From: CAXTSE01 sp964246985
GTDB taxonomy: Bacteria > Actinomycetota > Actinomycetes > Actinomycetales > Microbacteriaceae
NCBI GenBank assembly: GCA_964246985.1
Contig: CAXTSE010000013.1
Coordinates: 1 to 64,000, forward strand
Length of the DNA stretch: 64,000 bases
Direction of reading: 5' to 3'
In this document: positions 7,683 through 16,459 of the stretch, one piece after another
Numbering within the stretch: the first letter of the stretch is position 1
Layout: every line of letters begins with the position of its first letter
Program-made: the position numbers and the translations under genes
The notes under the pieces: generated by a model
Database searches by the model: none
Seen by the model: the letters and a program-made list of their open reading frames with translations, nothing else
What the model was told of the DNA's origin: nothing

Positions 7683-9185
7683 ATGATCCCCGGACTCGAC
7701 CCGCTCGGTACCCTCGTCGCCATCGCCGTTGTCGTGGTGGTGCTGCTCATCATCGTCGGAGTGTTCCTGCGCGGCATCAAGGTCGCGAAGCCCGACGAGG
7801 CGATCATCGTCACCTCGCGGCAACGTCGGGCCAAGGGCTCGCCTGAGCTCGACGCCAACGGCGGACAGCGCGTCGTCTTCGGCTCTCGGGTGTTCGTCAA
7901 GCCGATCATCGAGGCGTACTTCAAGCTCAGCCTGCGCAGCCGCCAGCTGAACGTGCAGGCCACCGCCCAGACGCGTGACGCCATCACCATCCGCGTGAAC
8001 GCGGTCGCCGTCGTGAAGGTCGGCGGGTCGGAGGAGATGGTGCGCGCAGCCGCCCAGCGCTTCCTCAACCAGCAGGACCAGATCGAGTCCTCGACGGAGG
8101 AGGTGCTGTCGGGGTCGGTGCGATCGATCGTCGGCCAGCTGACCGTCACCGAGATCATCACCAACCGCTCGGCGCTCCAGGGCCAGGTGCTCGAGGCCGT
8201 GCGCGAGTCTCTCGACGTGCAGGGCCTGCAGATCGACACCCTGCAGATCAAGGAGATCGACGACGACAACGGGTACATCAAGGACCTCGGCCGCGCCGAG
8301 GCCGCCCGCGTGAAGCAGGTCGCCGAGATCGCAGAGTCGGTGTCGCGTCAGGCGTCGGAGGAGGCGCGGATCGCCGCCGACGAGGCCGTCGCCGAATCGC
8401 AGCGCAAGCTCGACCTCCGCAACGCCGAGATCCAGAAGGAGACCGACAAGGCGCGCTCCGAGGCCGCGGCCGCCGCTCCGCTCGCCGAGGCGATCGCGCA
8501 GCAGGAGGTCGTCGCGCAGCAGGAGATCACCGCCGGCAAGCGCGTCGGTCTGCGCAAGCAGGAGCTCGACGCCGAGGTGCGTGCCGCGGCCGACGCCGAG
8601 GCCTACGCGGTCGAGAAGCGTGCGGCAGCCGATGCCGCATCCGCCGTCGCGGCCGCCAACGCCGACCGCGACTCCCGCACCGCCGCCGCCCAGGCCATCG
8701 AGGCCGAGGGTGTCGCCGAGAAGAACCGACGCATCGCGGCCGCCGAGGCCCTGCGAGCGGAGGGCGAGGCCGAGGCCGAGTCGATCCGCGCGCGAGGCAA
8801 CGCCGAGGCCGAGGCATCGCGCGCTCAGGCCGACGCGCTGCAGGAGCGCTCGCAGGAGCTGCTGCGCCAGCAGATCATCGCGCAGCTGCCCGACATCGTG
8901 CGCGCCGCATCCGAGCCGCTCGCCGGAATCTCCAACATGACGATCATCTCGTCCGACGGCGGCGGGACCGAGCAGCTCGGACAGAACGTGGCCAGCCAGC
9001 TCGCGATCTCGACCAAGATCATCAAGGACCTCGTCGGCATCGATATCGCCGACATCGTCAACGGTCGGGCGACCGGCGCGGCGACGGGCGCGGCCATCGG
9101 CGAGGCGCTGGCCGCCAGCGGGACTCAGCCCGCCGCATCCGGTGCCCCACGGGCGGCGCGCAAGACCGCCCCTCCCGTCGTCTAG
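7683..9185 (+). CDS. Flotillin-like SPFH domain protein
   Basis: 500 residues. An N-terminal membrane helix (about residues 8-30, rich in Val/Ile/Leu) is followed by an SPFH domain (KVAKPDEAIIVTSRQ through about residue 190, with LDVQGLQIDTLQIKEI). A long Ala/Glu-rich coiled coil (about 205-395) contains repeated EAEA and AADAE units. The C-terminal part has IAQLPDIVRAASEPLAGISNM and a Gly/Ala-rich tail. Flotillins assemble under the inner membrane face and organise lipid microdomains. No NfeD partner gene is adjacent. CATGAT lies 6 nt before the ATG. Confidence 0.88.
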   Translation: MIPGLDPLGTLVAIAVVVVVLLIIVGVFLRGIKVAKPDEAIIVTSRQRRAKGSPELDANGGQRVVFGSRVFVKPIIEAYFKLSLRSRQLNVQATAQTRDAITIRVNAVAVVKVGGSEEMVRAAAQRFLNQQDQIESSTEEVLSGSVRSIVGQLTVTEIITNRSALQGQVLEAVRESLDVQGLQIDTLQIKEIDDDNGYIKDLGRAEAARVKQVAEIAESVSRQASEEARIAADEAVAESQRKLDLRNAEIQKETDKARSEAAAAAPLAEAIAQQEVVAQQEITAGKRVGLRKQELDAEVRAAADAEAYAVEKRAAADAASAVAAANADRDSRTAAAQAIEAEGVAEKNRRIAAAEALRAEGEAEAESIRARGNAEAEASRAQADALQERSQELLRQQIIAQLPDIVRAASEPLAGISNMTIISSDGGGTEQLGQNVASQLAISTKIIKDLVGIDIADIVNGRATGAATGAAIGEALAASGTQPAASGAPRAARKTAPPVV

Positions 9186-9204
9186 GCGCGGCCTGGCCTG
9201 CGCC

Positions 9205-9540
9205 GTGTCCGATGCGACAGACACCGTCGAGCGGTTCGCGCGCGCCTTCCGCGAGCAGGACCGCGCCGCAGCCGAGTCGCTCATGGCCGCCGACTTCCGC
9301 TTCACGAGCCCGCAGGACGACGGCATCGACAAGCGCGCCTGGCTCGACACCTGCTTCCCCACGGCCGACCACTTCGCCAGTCAGACGCCCCTGCAGCTCG
9401 TGGAGGTCGACGGCGTCGTGCTGTCCCGCTACGAGTACGAGCTGCACGACGGCACCCGCTGGCGCAACACCGAGGCGACGGTCGTGCGTGACGGGAAGGT
9501 CGTCGAAGTCGAGGTCTACTTCGGCGGACGCATCGGCTGA
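9205..9540 (+). CDS. SnoaL/NTF2-like domain protein
   Basis: 111 residues from the GTG at 9205 (VSDATDTVERFARAF). The pattern is a typical SnoaL/NTF2-like fold: an N-terminal helix, MAADFRFTSPQDD, a central KRAWLDTCFPT segment, and four strands ending in VVEVEVYFGGRIG. It resembles the nuclear-transport-factor-2-like proteins common in actinobacteria, without an assigned reaction. It starts 20 bp after the flotillin gene and may be cotranscribed with it. A longer reading frame reaching back to 9142 would overlap flotillin and is less likely. Confidence 0.75.
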   Translation: MSDATDTVERFARAFREQDRAAAESLMAADFRFTSPQDDGIDKRAWLDTCFPTADHFASQTPLQLVEVDGVVLSRYEYELHDGTRWRNTEATVVRDGKVVEVEVYFGGRIG

Positions 9541-9577
9541 TGCCGGGTCGTCGGAACCCGGTCGTCGGACTGCGTCG

Positions 9578-10531
9578 CTAGACGGCGGTCAGCAGGTCGG
9601 GGTCGCCCGGTACGGCGAGGGTGAGGGCCGCCTCGGCGACGTGCTCGTCCTTCTCGAGGTCGAGGGCGATCCGATGGAGGGTCGCGCCCACGGCATCCTC
9701 GGGCTGATTGCCGACGAGGTCGACGGCGGCGATGACCAGCAGCTGACCGGGCCCCACGAACTCGGCGTGCAGGTACGTCACGCGGTCGATGTCCGGATGC
9801 GAGCGCAGGTTGTCGAGGATCCACTGGCGGGTGCGCGCATCCAGCTGCTGTCCGAGCAGGAACTGGCGATTGCGCTGGATCAGCACCACCGCGACGACGC
9901 CGAGCAGCACCCCGACGAGGATCGACCCCACGGCATCGAAGACCGGGTCACCGGTGAGCTGGTGGAGGAGGATGCCGACGAAAGCGATGGCCAGGCCGAT
10001 CAGGGCGGCCGCATCCTCGGCGAAGACGGCGCGCAGCGTCGGGTTGGAGCTGGTCAGCACGTGCGAGAGCAACCCTGTGTTGCGCTCGAGCGCAGCGGCC
10101 CGCGCCTGCCGCACGGCCCGCAGGAACGAGACGCCCTCGAGCACGAACGCCACCGCGATGACGATGTAGGCGATCAGGTAGTCCTGTGCGGGCTCGGGAT
10201 CGAGCAGCTCCTGGATGCCGTGCTGCACCGACACGACGGCGCCCGCCGTGAACAGCCCGAACGCCGCGAACATCGACCAGATGTAGGCGTCTTTCCCGTA
10301 GCCGAGCGGATGCATGGCGTCGGGCTTGCGCACCGACCGCCGTTCGGCGATCAGCAGCAGCACCTCGTTGCCGGCGTCGGCCCAGGAGTGCGCAGCCTCG
10401 GCGACCATCGACGCCGACCCGGTGAGGAAGGCGGCGAACGTCTTGGCGACGGCGATCAGCAGATTAGCCGCGAACGCGACGAGCACGGTGATGACGCCTT
10501 CGGGCTTGCTGTCTGCGCGCGCATCGGCCAT
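9578..10531 (-). CDS. Cation diffusion facilitator family transporter
   Basis: 317 residues with about six membrane helices. The metal-site signature in the second helix reads AEAAHSWADAGNEVLLL (His and Asp four residues apart). The fifth-helix counterpart reads AVFAEDAAALIGLAIAF, with Asp in place of the usual His, which resembles the ZnT9-like subgroup. After the last helix comes a cytoplasmic domain (LDARTRQWILDNLRSHPDIDRV...). CDF proteins exchange H+ for Zn2+, Mn2+, Fe2+ or Co2+; the metal is not clear here. GATGCT lies 6 nt before the ATG at 10531. Confidence 0.88.
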   Translation of the reverse strand: MADARADSKPEGVITVLVAFAANLLIAVAKTFAAFLTGSASMVAEAAHSWADAGNEVLLLIAERRSVRKPDAMHPLGYGKDAYIWSMFAAFGLFTAGAVVSVQHGIQELLDPEPAQDYLIAYIVIAVAFVLEGVSFLRAVRQARAAALERNTGLLSHVLTSSNPTLRAVFAEDAAALIGLAIAFVGILLHQLTGDPVFDAVGSILVGVLLGVVAVVLIQRNRQFLLGQQLDARTRQWILDNLRSHPDIDRVTYLHAEFVGPGQLLVIAAVDLVGNQPEDAVGATLHRIALDLEKDEHVAEAALTLAVPGDPDLLTAV

Positions 10532-10586
10532 GCATTAAGCATCCCACCCTGGGTCGCGGCCGGTCGGCCGAGGGCGATACTGGACC

Positions 10587-11345
10587 ATGCCCTCTGTCAC
10601 GTTGACCGACATCGAGCTTCCGACCGTCGCGGGAGGGAGCCCCGGCCTGACCGCGGTGCTCGGCGTGCCCGAGGGGCGCGGCCCCTGGCCCGGAGTCGTG
10701 CTGGTGCATGAGGCGTTCGGCGTGAACGATGTGATGCGTCGACAGGTCGAGCGGATGGCAGCGGCGGGGTACGTCGCGCTGATGCCCGATCTGTTCACAG
10801 ACGGTGGAGCGCGCCGCTGTCTCTCGGCGACGTTCCGGGCGCTGCGCTCGGGTGAGGGTCGCGCATACATCGACATCGGCACGGCACGTACCTGGCTCGG
10901 TCAGCGCGCCGACTCGACCGGGCGGATCGGCGTGCTCGGCTTCTGCATGGGCGGCGGCTTCGCGCTCATGACGGCGTCCGGCCACGGGTTCAATGCGGCC
11001 TCGAGCAACTACGGCATGCTGCCCGACGACCTCGACGACGATCTGCGCGGGGCCTGCCCGATCGTCGGCAGCTACGGCGGGCGCGATCTGTCTCAGAAGG
11101 GCTACGCGGCCAAGCTCGACGACGCGTTGACGCGTCTCGACGTGCCGCACGACGTCAAGGAGTACCCGAACGCCGGCCACTCGTTCCTCAACGACGCCCC
11201 GACCGGACCGGCGGCGATCCGCTTCCTCACGAAGCGAGTCCTCGGCGCCGGACCCGAGCCGGAGTCCGCCGCTGACGCCTGGGGGCGCATCGAGGCGTTC
11301 TTCGGCGAGCACCTCGGATCGGCACCCACGACCGCACGCTCGTGA
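10587..11345 (+). CDS. Dienelactone hydrolase family protein
   Basis: 252 residues, alpha/beta hydrolase fold. The nucleophile elbow is GFCMGGGFAL (about residues 117-126), with Cys as nucleophile as in dienelactone hydrolase. The late histidine is in NAGHSFLND. The start region VLVHEAFGVNDVMRRQVERMAAAGYVALMPDLF is typical of the family. Dienelactone hydrolases open lactone rings in chlorocatechol breakdown, but most genomic copies stand alone, as here, and their substrate is unknown. GATACT lies 5 nt before the ATG. Confidence 0.88.
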   Translation: MPSVTLTDIELPTVAGGSPGLTAVLGVPEGRGPWPGVVLVHEAFGVNDVMRRQVERMAAAGYVALMPDLFTDGGARRCLSATFRALRSGEGRAYIDIGTARTWLGQRADSTGRIGVLGFCMGGGFALMTASGHGFNAASSNYGMLPDDLDDDLRGACPIVGSYGGRDLSQKGYAAKLDDALTRLDVPHDVKEYPNAGHSFLNDAPTGPAAIRFLTKRVLGAGPEPESAADAWGRIEAFFGEHLGSAPTTARS

Positions 11346-11369
11346 CGGCGCGCTGATGGTCGGGCGCTG

Positions 11370-11945
11370 ATGGCCGGCTTCACGCGGGCGGAGCTCGAGT
11401 CGTTCCGCGACGCGGCGGTGCCCGACCTCATCGCGCCCGGCGTGCGGCTGCTCTTCGTGGGCATCAACCCGAGCCTCTGGACGGCCGCGACCGGGACGCA
11501 CTTCGCCTACCCCGGCAACCGGTTCTATCCGGCGCTGGCGGCCGCCGGCATCATCGAGCGTGTGCCCGACTTCGCCCGCGGACTCACCGACGCCGATCGC
11601 GCGATGTTCGTCGACGCCGGCCTCGGCATCAGCAACCTGGTGAACAGGGCGACGATCCGCGCCGACGAGCTCGCTCGCGACGAGCTGCGCGCCGGAGCCG
11701 AGCGGCTGGCCCGCACCGTCGCCGAGTGGCGACCCGCGGTGGTCGCGGTGGTGGGTATTACCGCCTACCGGCAGGGCTTCGATCGGCCCAAGGCCGTCTC
11801 GGGTCGCCAGCCCGAGGCGCTCGAGGGCGCCGAGCTGTGGGTCGTCCCCAACCCCAGCGGGCTCAACGCGCACGACACCGTGGCGACCCTCGCCGCGGCC
11901 TACGCCGAGCCGGCTCGAGCCGCGGGAGTGCTTCCCGCCCGGTGA
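11370..11945 (+). CDS. mug: Mismatch-specific uracil/thymine DNA glycosylase (Mug/TDG family)
   Basis: 191 residues. The active-site motif is LLFVGINPSLWTA (about residues 28-40), with the Asn that positions water in the Mug family. The DNA-intercalation motif is VVPNPSGLNAH (about 155-165). The TGTHFAYPGNRFYPAL segment is typical of family members. It removes uracil or other damaged bases mispaired with guanine and leaves an abasic site. It starts 24 bp after the hydrolase gene. A 20-bp perfect hairpin lies directly after its stop. Confidence 0.88.
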   Translation: MAGFTRAELESFRDAAVPDLIAPGVRLLFVGINPSLWTAATGTHFAYPGNRFYPALAAAGIIERVPDFARGLTDADRAMFVDAGLGISNLVNRATIRADELARDELRAGAERLARTVAEWRPAVVAVVGITAYRQGFDRPKAVSGRQPEALEGAELWVVPNPSGLNAHDTVATLAAAYAEPARAAGVLPAR

Positions 11946-11999
11946 GTTGCGTTCCGTGGCGGGCGCGCGGCGTGCGCGACCCGCCACGGAACGCAACTC
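11944..11999. repeat. Perfect 20-bp inverted repeat (copy 1 of a family)
   Basis: The left arm GAGTTGCGTTCCGTGGCGGG (11944-11963) pairs perfectly with 11980-11999 across a 16-nt loop. It lies between the convergent mug and LLM oxidoreductase genes, touching both stop codons. There is no T-run, so it is not a classical intrinsic terminator, though it may act as a two-way transcript end. A close relative sits at 57731-57788. Confidence 0.9.
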
Positions 12000-12003
12000 G
12001 GGG

Positions 12004-13020
12004 TCAGCGGAGGGCGGAGGCCACGTCGCGCACGATCGACTCGAGGATGCGCGCGTTGAAGTCGACGCCGAGCTGGTTCGGCACCGTGACCAGCACGGTG
12101 TCGGCGGCGGCCACGGCGGCATCCTGCGCGAGCTCCGCCGCGATGACGTCGGGTTCGCCGATATAGCTGCGGCCGAAGCGCGCGACCGTGTCGGCGTCGA
12201 GGTGGCCCACCTGGTCGGTCGAGTCGGCCTGAGCGCGGAGGCCGAAGTAGTGCCGGGTCTCGTCGTCGATGATCGGGAGGATGCTGCGACTCACCGAGAC
12301 GCGGGGCGTGCGGGTGTGGCCCGCCTCCGCCCAGGCCGCGCGGAACATCTGGATCTGCTCGGCCTGCAGCTCGTCGAACGGCACCCCGGTGTCCTCGGTG
12401 AGGAGGGTCGAGCTCATCAGGTTCATGCCCTGCTCGGCCGTCCACACGGCGGTCGCCCGCGACCCGGCTCCCCACCAGATGCGGTCGCCGAGGCCCGGCG
12501 ACTGAGGCTGGATGGCCAGCGCGCCGGGCGCACCCATCCGCGGATTCGCGCGCGCCACCGCGGCGCCGTCGATCGCCGCGCGGAAGACCTCCGTGTGCTG
12601 GCGGGCCAGGTCGGCATCCGTCTCGCCCTCGTCGGGCAGGTAGCCGAACGACCGCGACCCGTCGAGAGCGGTCTCGGGTGAGCCGCGGCTGATACCGAGC
12701 TGCAGCCGGCCGTCGCTGATGAGGTCGGCGATCGCCGCCTCCTCCGCCATGTAGAGCGGGTTCTCGTAGCGCATGTCGATGACGCCGGTGCCCAGCTCGA
12801 TCGTGCTCGTGCGAGCTGCCATCGCGGCCAGCAGCGGGAACGGCGCCGCGAGCTGGCGGGTGAAGTGGTGGACGCGCACGTACGCACCGCTGACGCCGAC
12901 CTCCTCGGCAGCCACCGCGAGCTCGATGGTCTGCAGCAGGGCATCCTGGCCGGTGCGGACCTGGGATCCCGGCAGGTCCTGCCAGTGGCCGAACGACAGG
13001 AAGCCGATGTTCTTCGTCAT
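12004..13020 (-). CDS. LLM class flavin-dependent oxidoreductase
   Basis: 338 residues from the ATG at 13020 (MTKNIGFLSFGHW). Luciferase-like TIM-barrel features are VGVSGAYVRVHHFTRQLAAPF at the flavin pocket, IELGTGVIDMRYENPLYMAEEAAIADLISDGR, the ISRGSPE segment and the late IGEPDVIAAELAQDAAVAAADTVL. Such enzymes use FMNH2 or F420 to oxidise small molecules; the substrate cannot be told. The longer open frame up to 13281 overlaps the GH15 gene and has no family similarity. Confidence 0.88.
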   Translation of the reverse strand: MTKNIGFLSFGHWQDLPGSQVRTGQDALLQTIELAVAAEEVGVSGAYVRVHHFTRQLAAPFPLLAAMAARTSTIELGTGVIDMRYENPLYMAEEAAIADLISDGRLQLGISRGSPETALDGSRSFGYLPDEGETDADLARQHTEVFRAAIDGAAVARANPRMGAPGALAIQPQSPGLGDRIWWGAGSRATAVWTAEQGMNLMSSTLLTEDTGVPFDELQAEQIQMFRAAWAEAGHTRTPRVSVSRSILPIIDDETRHYFGLRAQADSTDQVGHLDADTVARFGRSYIGEPDVIAAELAQDAAVAAADTVLVTVPNQLGVDFNARILESIVRDVASALR

Positions 13021-13055
13021 GGTCGATGCAACTGGATCGACCTGCGCCGAATTCC

Positions 13056-14852
13056 TCAGCCGCGCGACCGAGTCGCCTCGGTGATGGCGTCCGCGGCGCC
13101 GACCAGGCCGAGGTGCGAGAGCGCCTGGGGAGTGTTGCCGACGTGACGCTCGTTCACCGGGTCGTACTCCTCGCTCAGCAGACCGACATCGTTCGTAAAC
13201 GAGACGAGGCGATCCATGAGCGCGACGGCGTCGTCCAGCCGGCCGCTCATCGCGTACTGCTGCACCAGCCAGAACGAGCACACGAGGAACGGATGCTCGT
13301 CGCCCGCCAGTCCGTCCACGTTGCTCGAGGTGCGGTAGCGGAGCACCAGCCCGTCTCTCAGGAGGTCGGATTCGATGGCGGCGACGGTGCCCAGCATCCG
13401 CGGGTCGTCGGCGTCGACGAACCCGATGTGCGCCAGCTGCAGCAGCGAGGCGTCGACCTCGGTGGTGCCGTAATGCTGCACGAAGGAGTTGCGCTCGCTG
13501 TCGAAGCCCTCGGTGAGGATCTCGTCGCGCAGCCGGTCGCGGAGGTCGACCCAGCGGTCGACAGGCCCGCGGAGGCCGTGCTCACGCACAGCGCGGATGC
13601 CGCAGTCGAACGCCGCCCAGATCATGGCTCGTGAGTGCGTGAAGCGCTGCAGGGGTCCGCGGATCTCCCAGATGCCGTGGTCGGCGCGGTCGAGGTTGTT
13701 CTCGATGAAGTCGAGAAGCGCGAGCTGCAGCGACCAGGAGAACGTGTCGTCGGCGACCCCGATCTCTCGGGTCTTCTCGAGGGCCAGCATGACCTCGCCG
13801 AAGATGTCGCCCTGGAACTGCTGGTACGCGCCGTTGCCGATCCGCACCGGCGCGGCTCCGTCGTATCCGGGGAGCGAGGTCAGCTCGACCTCGGGCAGGC
13901 GGCGCTCGCCGGCCAGCCCGTACATGATCTGCAGGTCGGCCGGGTCGCCCGCGATCGCGCGCAGCAGCCAGCCCCGCCACTCGGCAGCCTCCTCGGCGAA
14001 GCCGTGCGCGACGAGGGCCTTGATCGTGAGAGCCGCGTCACGCAGCCAGACGTAGCGGTAGTCCCAGTTGCGCTGGCCGCCGAACTGCTCGGGGAGGCTG
14101 GTGGTGGCCGCGGCAACGATCCCTCCCGTGTCCTCGTGGGTCAGGGCGCGCAGCACCAGGAGCGATCGACGCAGCTCGCCGTCGTACCGGCCGAGGTCCG
14201 AGAAGCTCTCGGCCCACGACCGCCACCAGCTCACGGTCGTCTCGATCTGCTCATCGACGTCGATCGGCGGCGGCGGCTGGCGGTGCGCCGGGTACCAGGT
14301 CAGCACGGTGTCGACGCTCTCACCCGCGGCGACCTCGAACTCGGCCCGGTGGGAGTGGTCCTCGGCGCGGAAGTGCGGCCCCCGCACGATGACCGCATCC
14401 GGACCTGCGACGGCGACGAGGGCGTGCTCGTCGCCGGGGCCGGCATGCTCGACCGACTGCCGCATCCACGGCACGGCGGCCGCGTAGTCGAAGCGGATGC
14501 GGAGGACCTCTTCCATCCGCACGGTACCGCTGACGCCGGTCACCCGGCGGATCAGGTCGGCGCGGCGGTCGCCGTGCGGCATCAGGTCGACCACCTCGAC
14601 GACGCCCGTCCCGGTCTCCCATGTGGTGACGAGCACGAATGTGTCGCGGCGATAGCGGCGGGAGGTGCAGCGCGCTTCGCCGACCGGCGCGATCCGCCAG
14701 TGCCCGTGGTCCTGATCGCCGAGGAGCGCGCCGAACGTGGAGGCGGAGTCGAAACGCGGGAGGCACAGCCAGTCGATGCTGCCGTCGGTGCCGACCAGCG
14801 CGCCGGTGTGGCAGTCGCCGATGAGGGCGTAGTCCTCGATGGGGAGGGGCAC
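13056..14852 (-). CDS. Glycoside hydrolase family 15 protein (glucoamylase/trehalase-like)
   Basis: 598 residues, the normal length for bacterial two-domain GH15. The N-terminal beta-sandwich begins PIEDYALIGDCHTGALVGTDGSIDWLCLPR. The (alpha/alpha)6 catalytic barrel carries RNWDYRYVWLRDAALTIKAL, GWLLRAI and LVCSFWLVQQYAMSGRLDDA near the end. GH15 enzymes hydrolyse alpha-glucosidic bonds from the non-reducing end; actinobacterial homologues of this form include trehalases. There is no signal peptide, so it works inside the cell. It stops 35 bp from the LLM gene and starts 13 bp after the acetyltransferase stop. It lies close to the GT4/GH130 cassette but is on the other strand. Confidence 0.88.
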   Translation of the reverse strand: MPLPIEDYALIGDCHTGALVGTDGSIDWLCLPRFDSASTFGALLGDQDHGHWRIAPVGEARCTSRRYRRDTFVLVTTWETGTGVVEVVDLMPHGDRRADLIRRVTGVSGTVRMEEVLRIRFDYAAAVPWMRQSVEHAGPGDEHALVAVAGPDAVIVRGPHFRAEDHSHRAEFEVAAGESVDTVLTWYPAHRQPPPPIDVDEQIETTVSWWRSWAESFSDLGRYDGELRRSLLVLRALTHEDTGGIVAAATTSLPEQFGGQRNWDYRYVWLRDAALTIKALVAHGFAEEAAEWRGWLLRAIAGDPADLQIMYGLAGERRLPEVELTSLPGYDGAAPVRIGNGAYQQFQGDIFGEVMLALEKTREIGVADDTFSWSLQLALLDFIENNLDRADHGIWEIRGPLQRFTHSRAMIWAAFDCGIRAVREHGLRGPVDRWVDLRDRLRDEILTEGFDSERNSFVQHYGTTEVDASLLQLAHIGFVDADDPRMLGTVAAIESDLLRDGLVLRYRTSSNVDGLAGDEHPFLVCSFWLVQQYAMSGRLDDAVALMDRLVSFTNDVGLLSEEYDPVNERHVGNTPQALSHLGLVGAADAITEATRSRG

Positions 14853-14865
14853 GGTGCTCGCCCGG

Positions 14866-15153
14866 TCAGCGGGGAGCGACGAGGCCGGCGCGCTCGGGGT
14901 GGCGGTCGAACCACTCGGCCACGTACCAGCAGTTCGGCGAGATCGGTGCGGCGCCGCGAGCCTCGACGTCGTCGACCGCGAAGGTCACGAGCTGATCGGC
15001 ATACCCCTTCCCGCGCGCCGGCGGAACCGTGCCCGTGTGCGTGAACGCGACCGACCCGCCGTGGTCGACGTACTCCAGCACGCTCACGATGCCCCCGTCG
15101 ATGCGCATGGTGTAGCGGTGCGCATCGGGCTCATGGGCGAATTCGGCGGCCAT
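14866..15153 (-). CDS. Small GCN5-related N-acetyltransferase (YjdJ/GtlX1-type)
   Basis: 95 residues from the ATG at 15153. This is the short acetyl-CoA-binding form of GNAT: RYTMRIDGGIVSVLEYVDHG, then FTHTGTVPPARGKGYADQLV, where the pyrophosphate loop is RGKGYA, and the closing SPNCWYVAEWFDRHPE. The acceptor is unknown for this group. TAGCCT lies 6 nt before the ATG. A GTG two codons further upstream is possible but would leave no promoter spacing. It is probably cotranscribed with the GH15 gene (13-bp gap). Confidence 0.85.
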   Translation of the reverse strand: MAAEFAHEPDAHRYTMRIDGGIVSVLEYVDHGGSVAFTHTGTVPPARGKGYADQLVTFAVDDVEARGAAPISPNCWYVAEWFDRHPERAGLVAPR

Positions 15154-15159
15154 GCACAC

Positions 15160-15165
15160 AGGCTA
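15160..15165 (-). promoter_or_regulatory. Putative -10 box of the acetyltransferase-GH15 unit, leaderless
   Basis: TAGCCT on the minus strand, 6 nt before the ATG at 15153. Confidence 0.4.
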
Positions 15166-15319
15166 ACCCGATCCGCACAGGCTAGGGTCGGGTCACTACC
15201 CGCTCCCAGGGGCGCGGTAACCGGATGGTGTCGATGGCGCACGATTCCCCGAGAGGTGCTGACCGGCAGACGTCTCGTCAGCCGAGCGTCCTCGTCTCGG
15301 CACGACCGAGAGCAGCCGC

Positions 15320-16459
15320 ATGGCGAGTTTCGCCTTTCTCAGCACCTTCCCGCCCACCCGATGCGGGCTGGCGACGTTCACCCAGTCGCTCGCGGCAGCC
15401 ATCACCGCCTCGGGCATCGACTCGGCGCGCATCGTCCGGGTCGTCGATGACCTCGACGAGCTCGCCCCGGCAGTCGTCGGATCGCGGACGACGATCGCGG
15501 GCGAGCTGCGCCCCGGCGACCCGCGCTCCATCCGGGAGGCCGCTCGCATCCTCAGCCAGAGCGACGTCATCGTGGTGCAGCACGAATACGGGATCTACGG
15601 CGGTCCAGACGGTGACGAGGTGCTCGAGGTGCTCGCCGCGCTGACCACGCCGGCCATCGTCGTGCTGCACACGGTGCTGGCCGAGCCCACGGCTCACCAG
15701 CGCGAGGTCCTCGAGCGCGTGGCAGCGCTCGCCTCGTCGGTCGTCGTCATGACCGAGACCGCCCGGACGCTGCTCGCATCCGGGTACCGCGTCGACCTCG
15801 CGCGGGTCTCGATCATCCCGCACGGCGTGCCGGAGTGGGACGTCGTCCCGTCCCCGCCGCGCACCGACCGCCGCACCATGCTGACCTGGGGCCTCATCGG
15901 CCCGGGGAAGGGGCTCGAGTGGGGCATCCGTGCGGTCGCCGCGCTGGGTGATGTCGTGCCGCCGGTGCACTACGAGATCCTCGGTGAGACCCACCCGAAG
16001 GTGGTCGTCCATGAGGGCGAGGTGTACCGCGAGCGCCTGGTCGCGCTCGCTGCCGAGCTGGGCATCGCCGACCGCGTGACCTTCGACGCGCGCTACCTCG
16101 ACGACGCCGGCCTCGCCGAGCACATCGCGGCCGCCGACGTCGTCTTGCTGCCGTACGACTCCCGCACCCAGGTCACGTCGGGAGTGCTGGTCGAGGCGCT
16201 CTCCGCCGGGAAGCCGGTCGTCGCGACCGCGTTCCCGCACGCCCGAGAGCTGCTGGTCGATGGCGTCGGCAGCGTCGTCGAGCACGAGTCCCCGTCGGCC
16301 ATCGCCGCGGCCGTGCGCGACACCCTCGCGCGGGTCGTCCGCGTTGCCCCGCAGGTGACACCTCCGGCGGTGAGGCCGCAGCACGCATGGTCGGAGGTCG
16401 CCGACAGCTATCGGCTGCAGGCCGTCACCCTCGCACCGACCGCACGGCGATCCGCATGA
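15320..16459 (+). CDS. Glycosyltransferase family 4 protein, first gene of a four-gene glycan cassette
   Basis: 379 residues with a GT-B fold. The N-terminal half begins FLSTFPPTRCGLATFTQSLA, an acceptor-side motif of GT4 enzymes, followed by VVQHEYGIYGG. The nucleotide-sugar half has LTWGLIGPGKGLEWGIRA (about residues 190-207), EILGETHPKV and the donor-binding segment LLPYDSRTQVTSGVLVEALSAGKPVVAT, although the usual EPFG glutamate is replaced in this stretch. The donor sugar cannot be read. The stop overlaps the ATG of the next gene (ATGA). The 166-bp upstream region contains a possible -10 TAGGGT near 15183. Confidence 0.85.
   Translation: MASFAFLSTFPPTRCGLATFTQSLAAAITASGIDSARIVRVVDDLDELAPAVVGSRTTIAGELRPGDPRSIREAARILSQSDVIVVQHEYGIYGGPDGDEVLEVLAALTTPAIVVLHTVLAEPTAHQREVLERVAALASSVVVMTETARTLLASGYRVDLARVSIIPHGVPEWDVVPSPPRTDRRTMLTWGLIGPGKGLEWGIRAVAALGDVVPPVHYEILGETHPKVVVHEGEVYRERLVALAAELGIADRVTFDARYLDDAGLAEHIAAADVVLLPYDSRTQVTSGVLVEALSAGKPVVATAFPHARELLVDGVGSVVEHESPSAIAAAVRDTLARVVRVAPQVTPPAVRPQHAWSEVADSYRLQAVTLAPTARRSA

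Noticed and set aside
7362..9362. Open frame antisense to flotillin and the spermidine-synthase-like gene
   Set aside because: It crosses two clear genes and lacks any domain-like pattern.
12004..13281. Extended N-terminus of the LLM oxidoreductase up to 13281
   Set aside because: The added residues overlap the GH15 gene and are Arg-rich; family similarity starts at the ATG at 13020.
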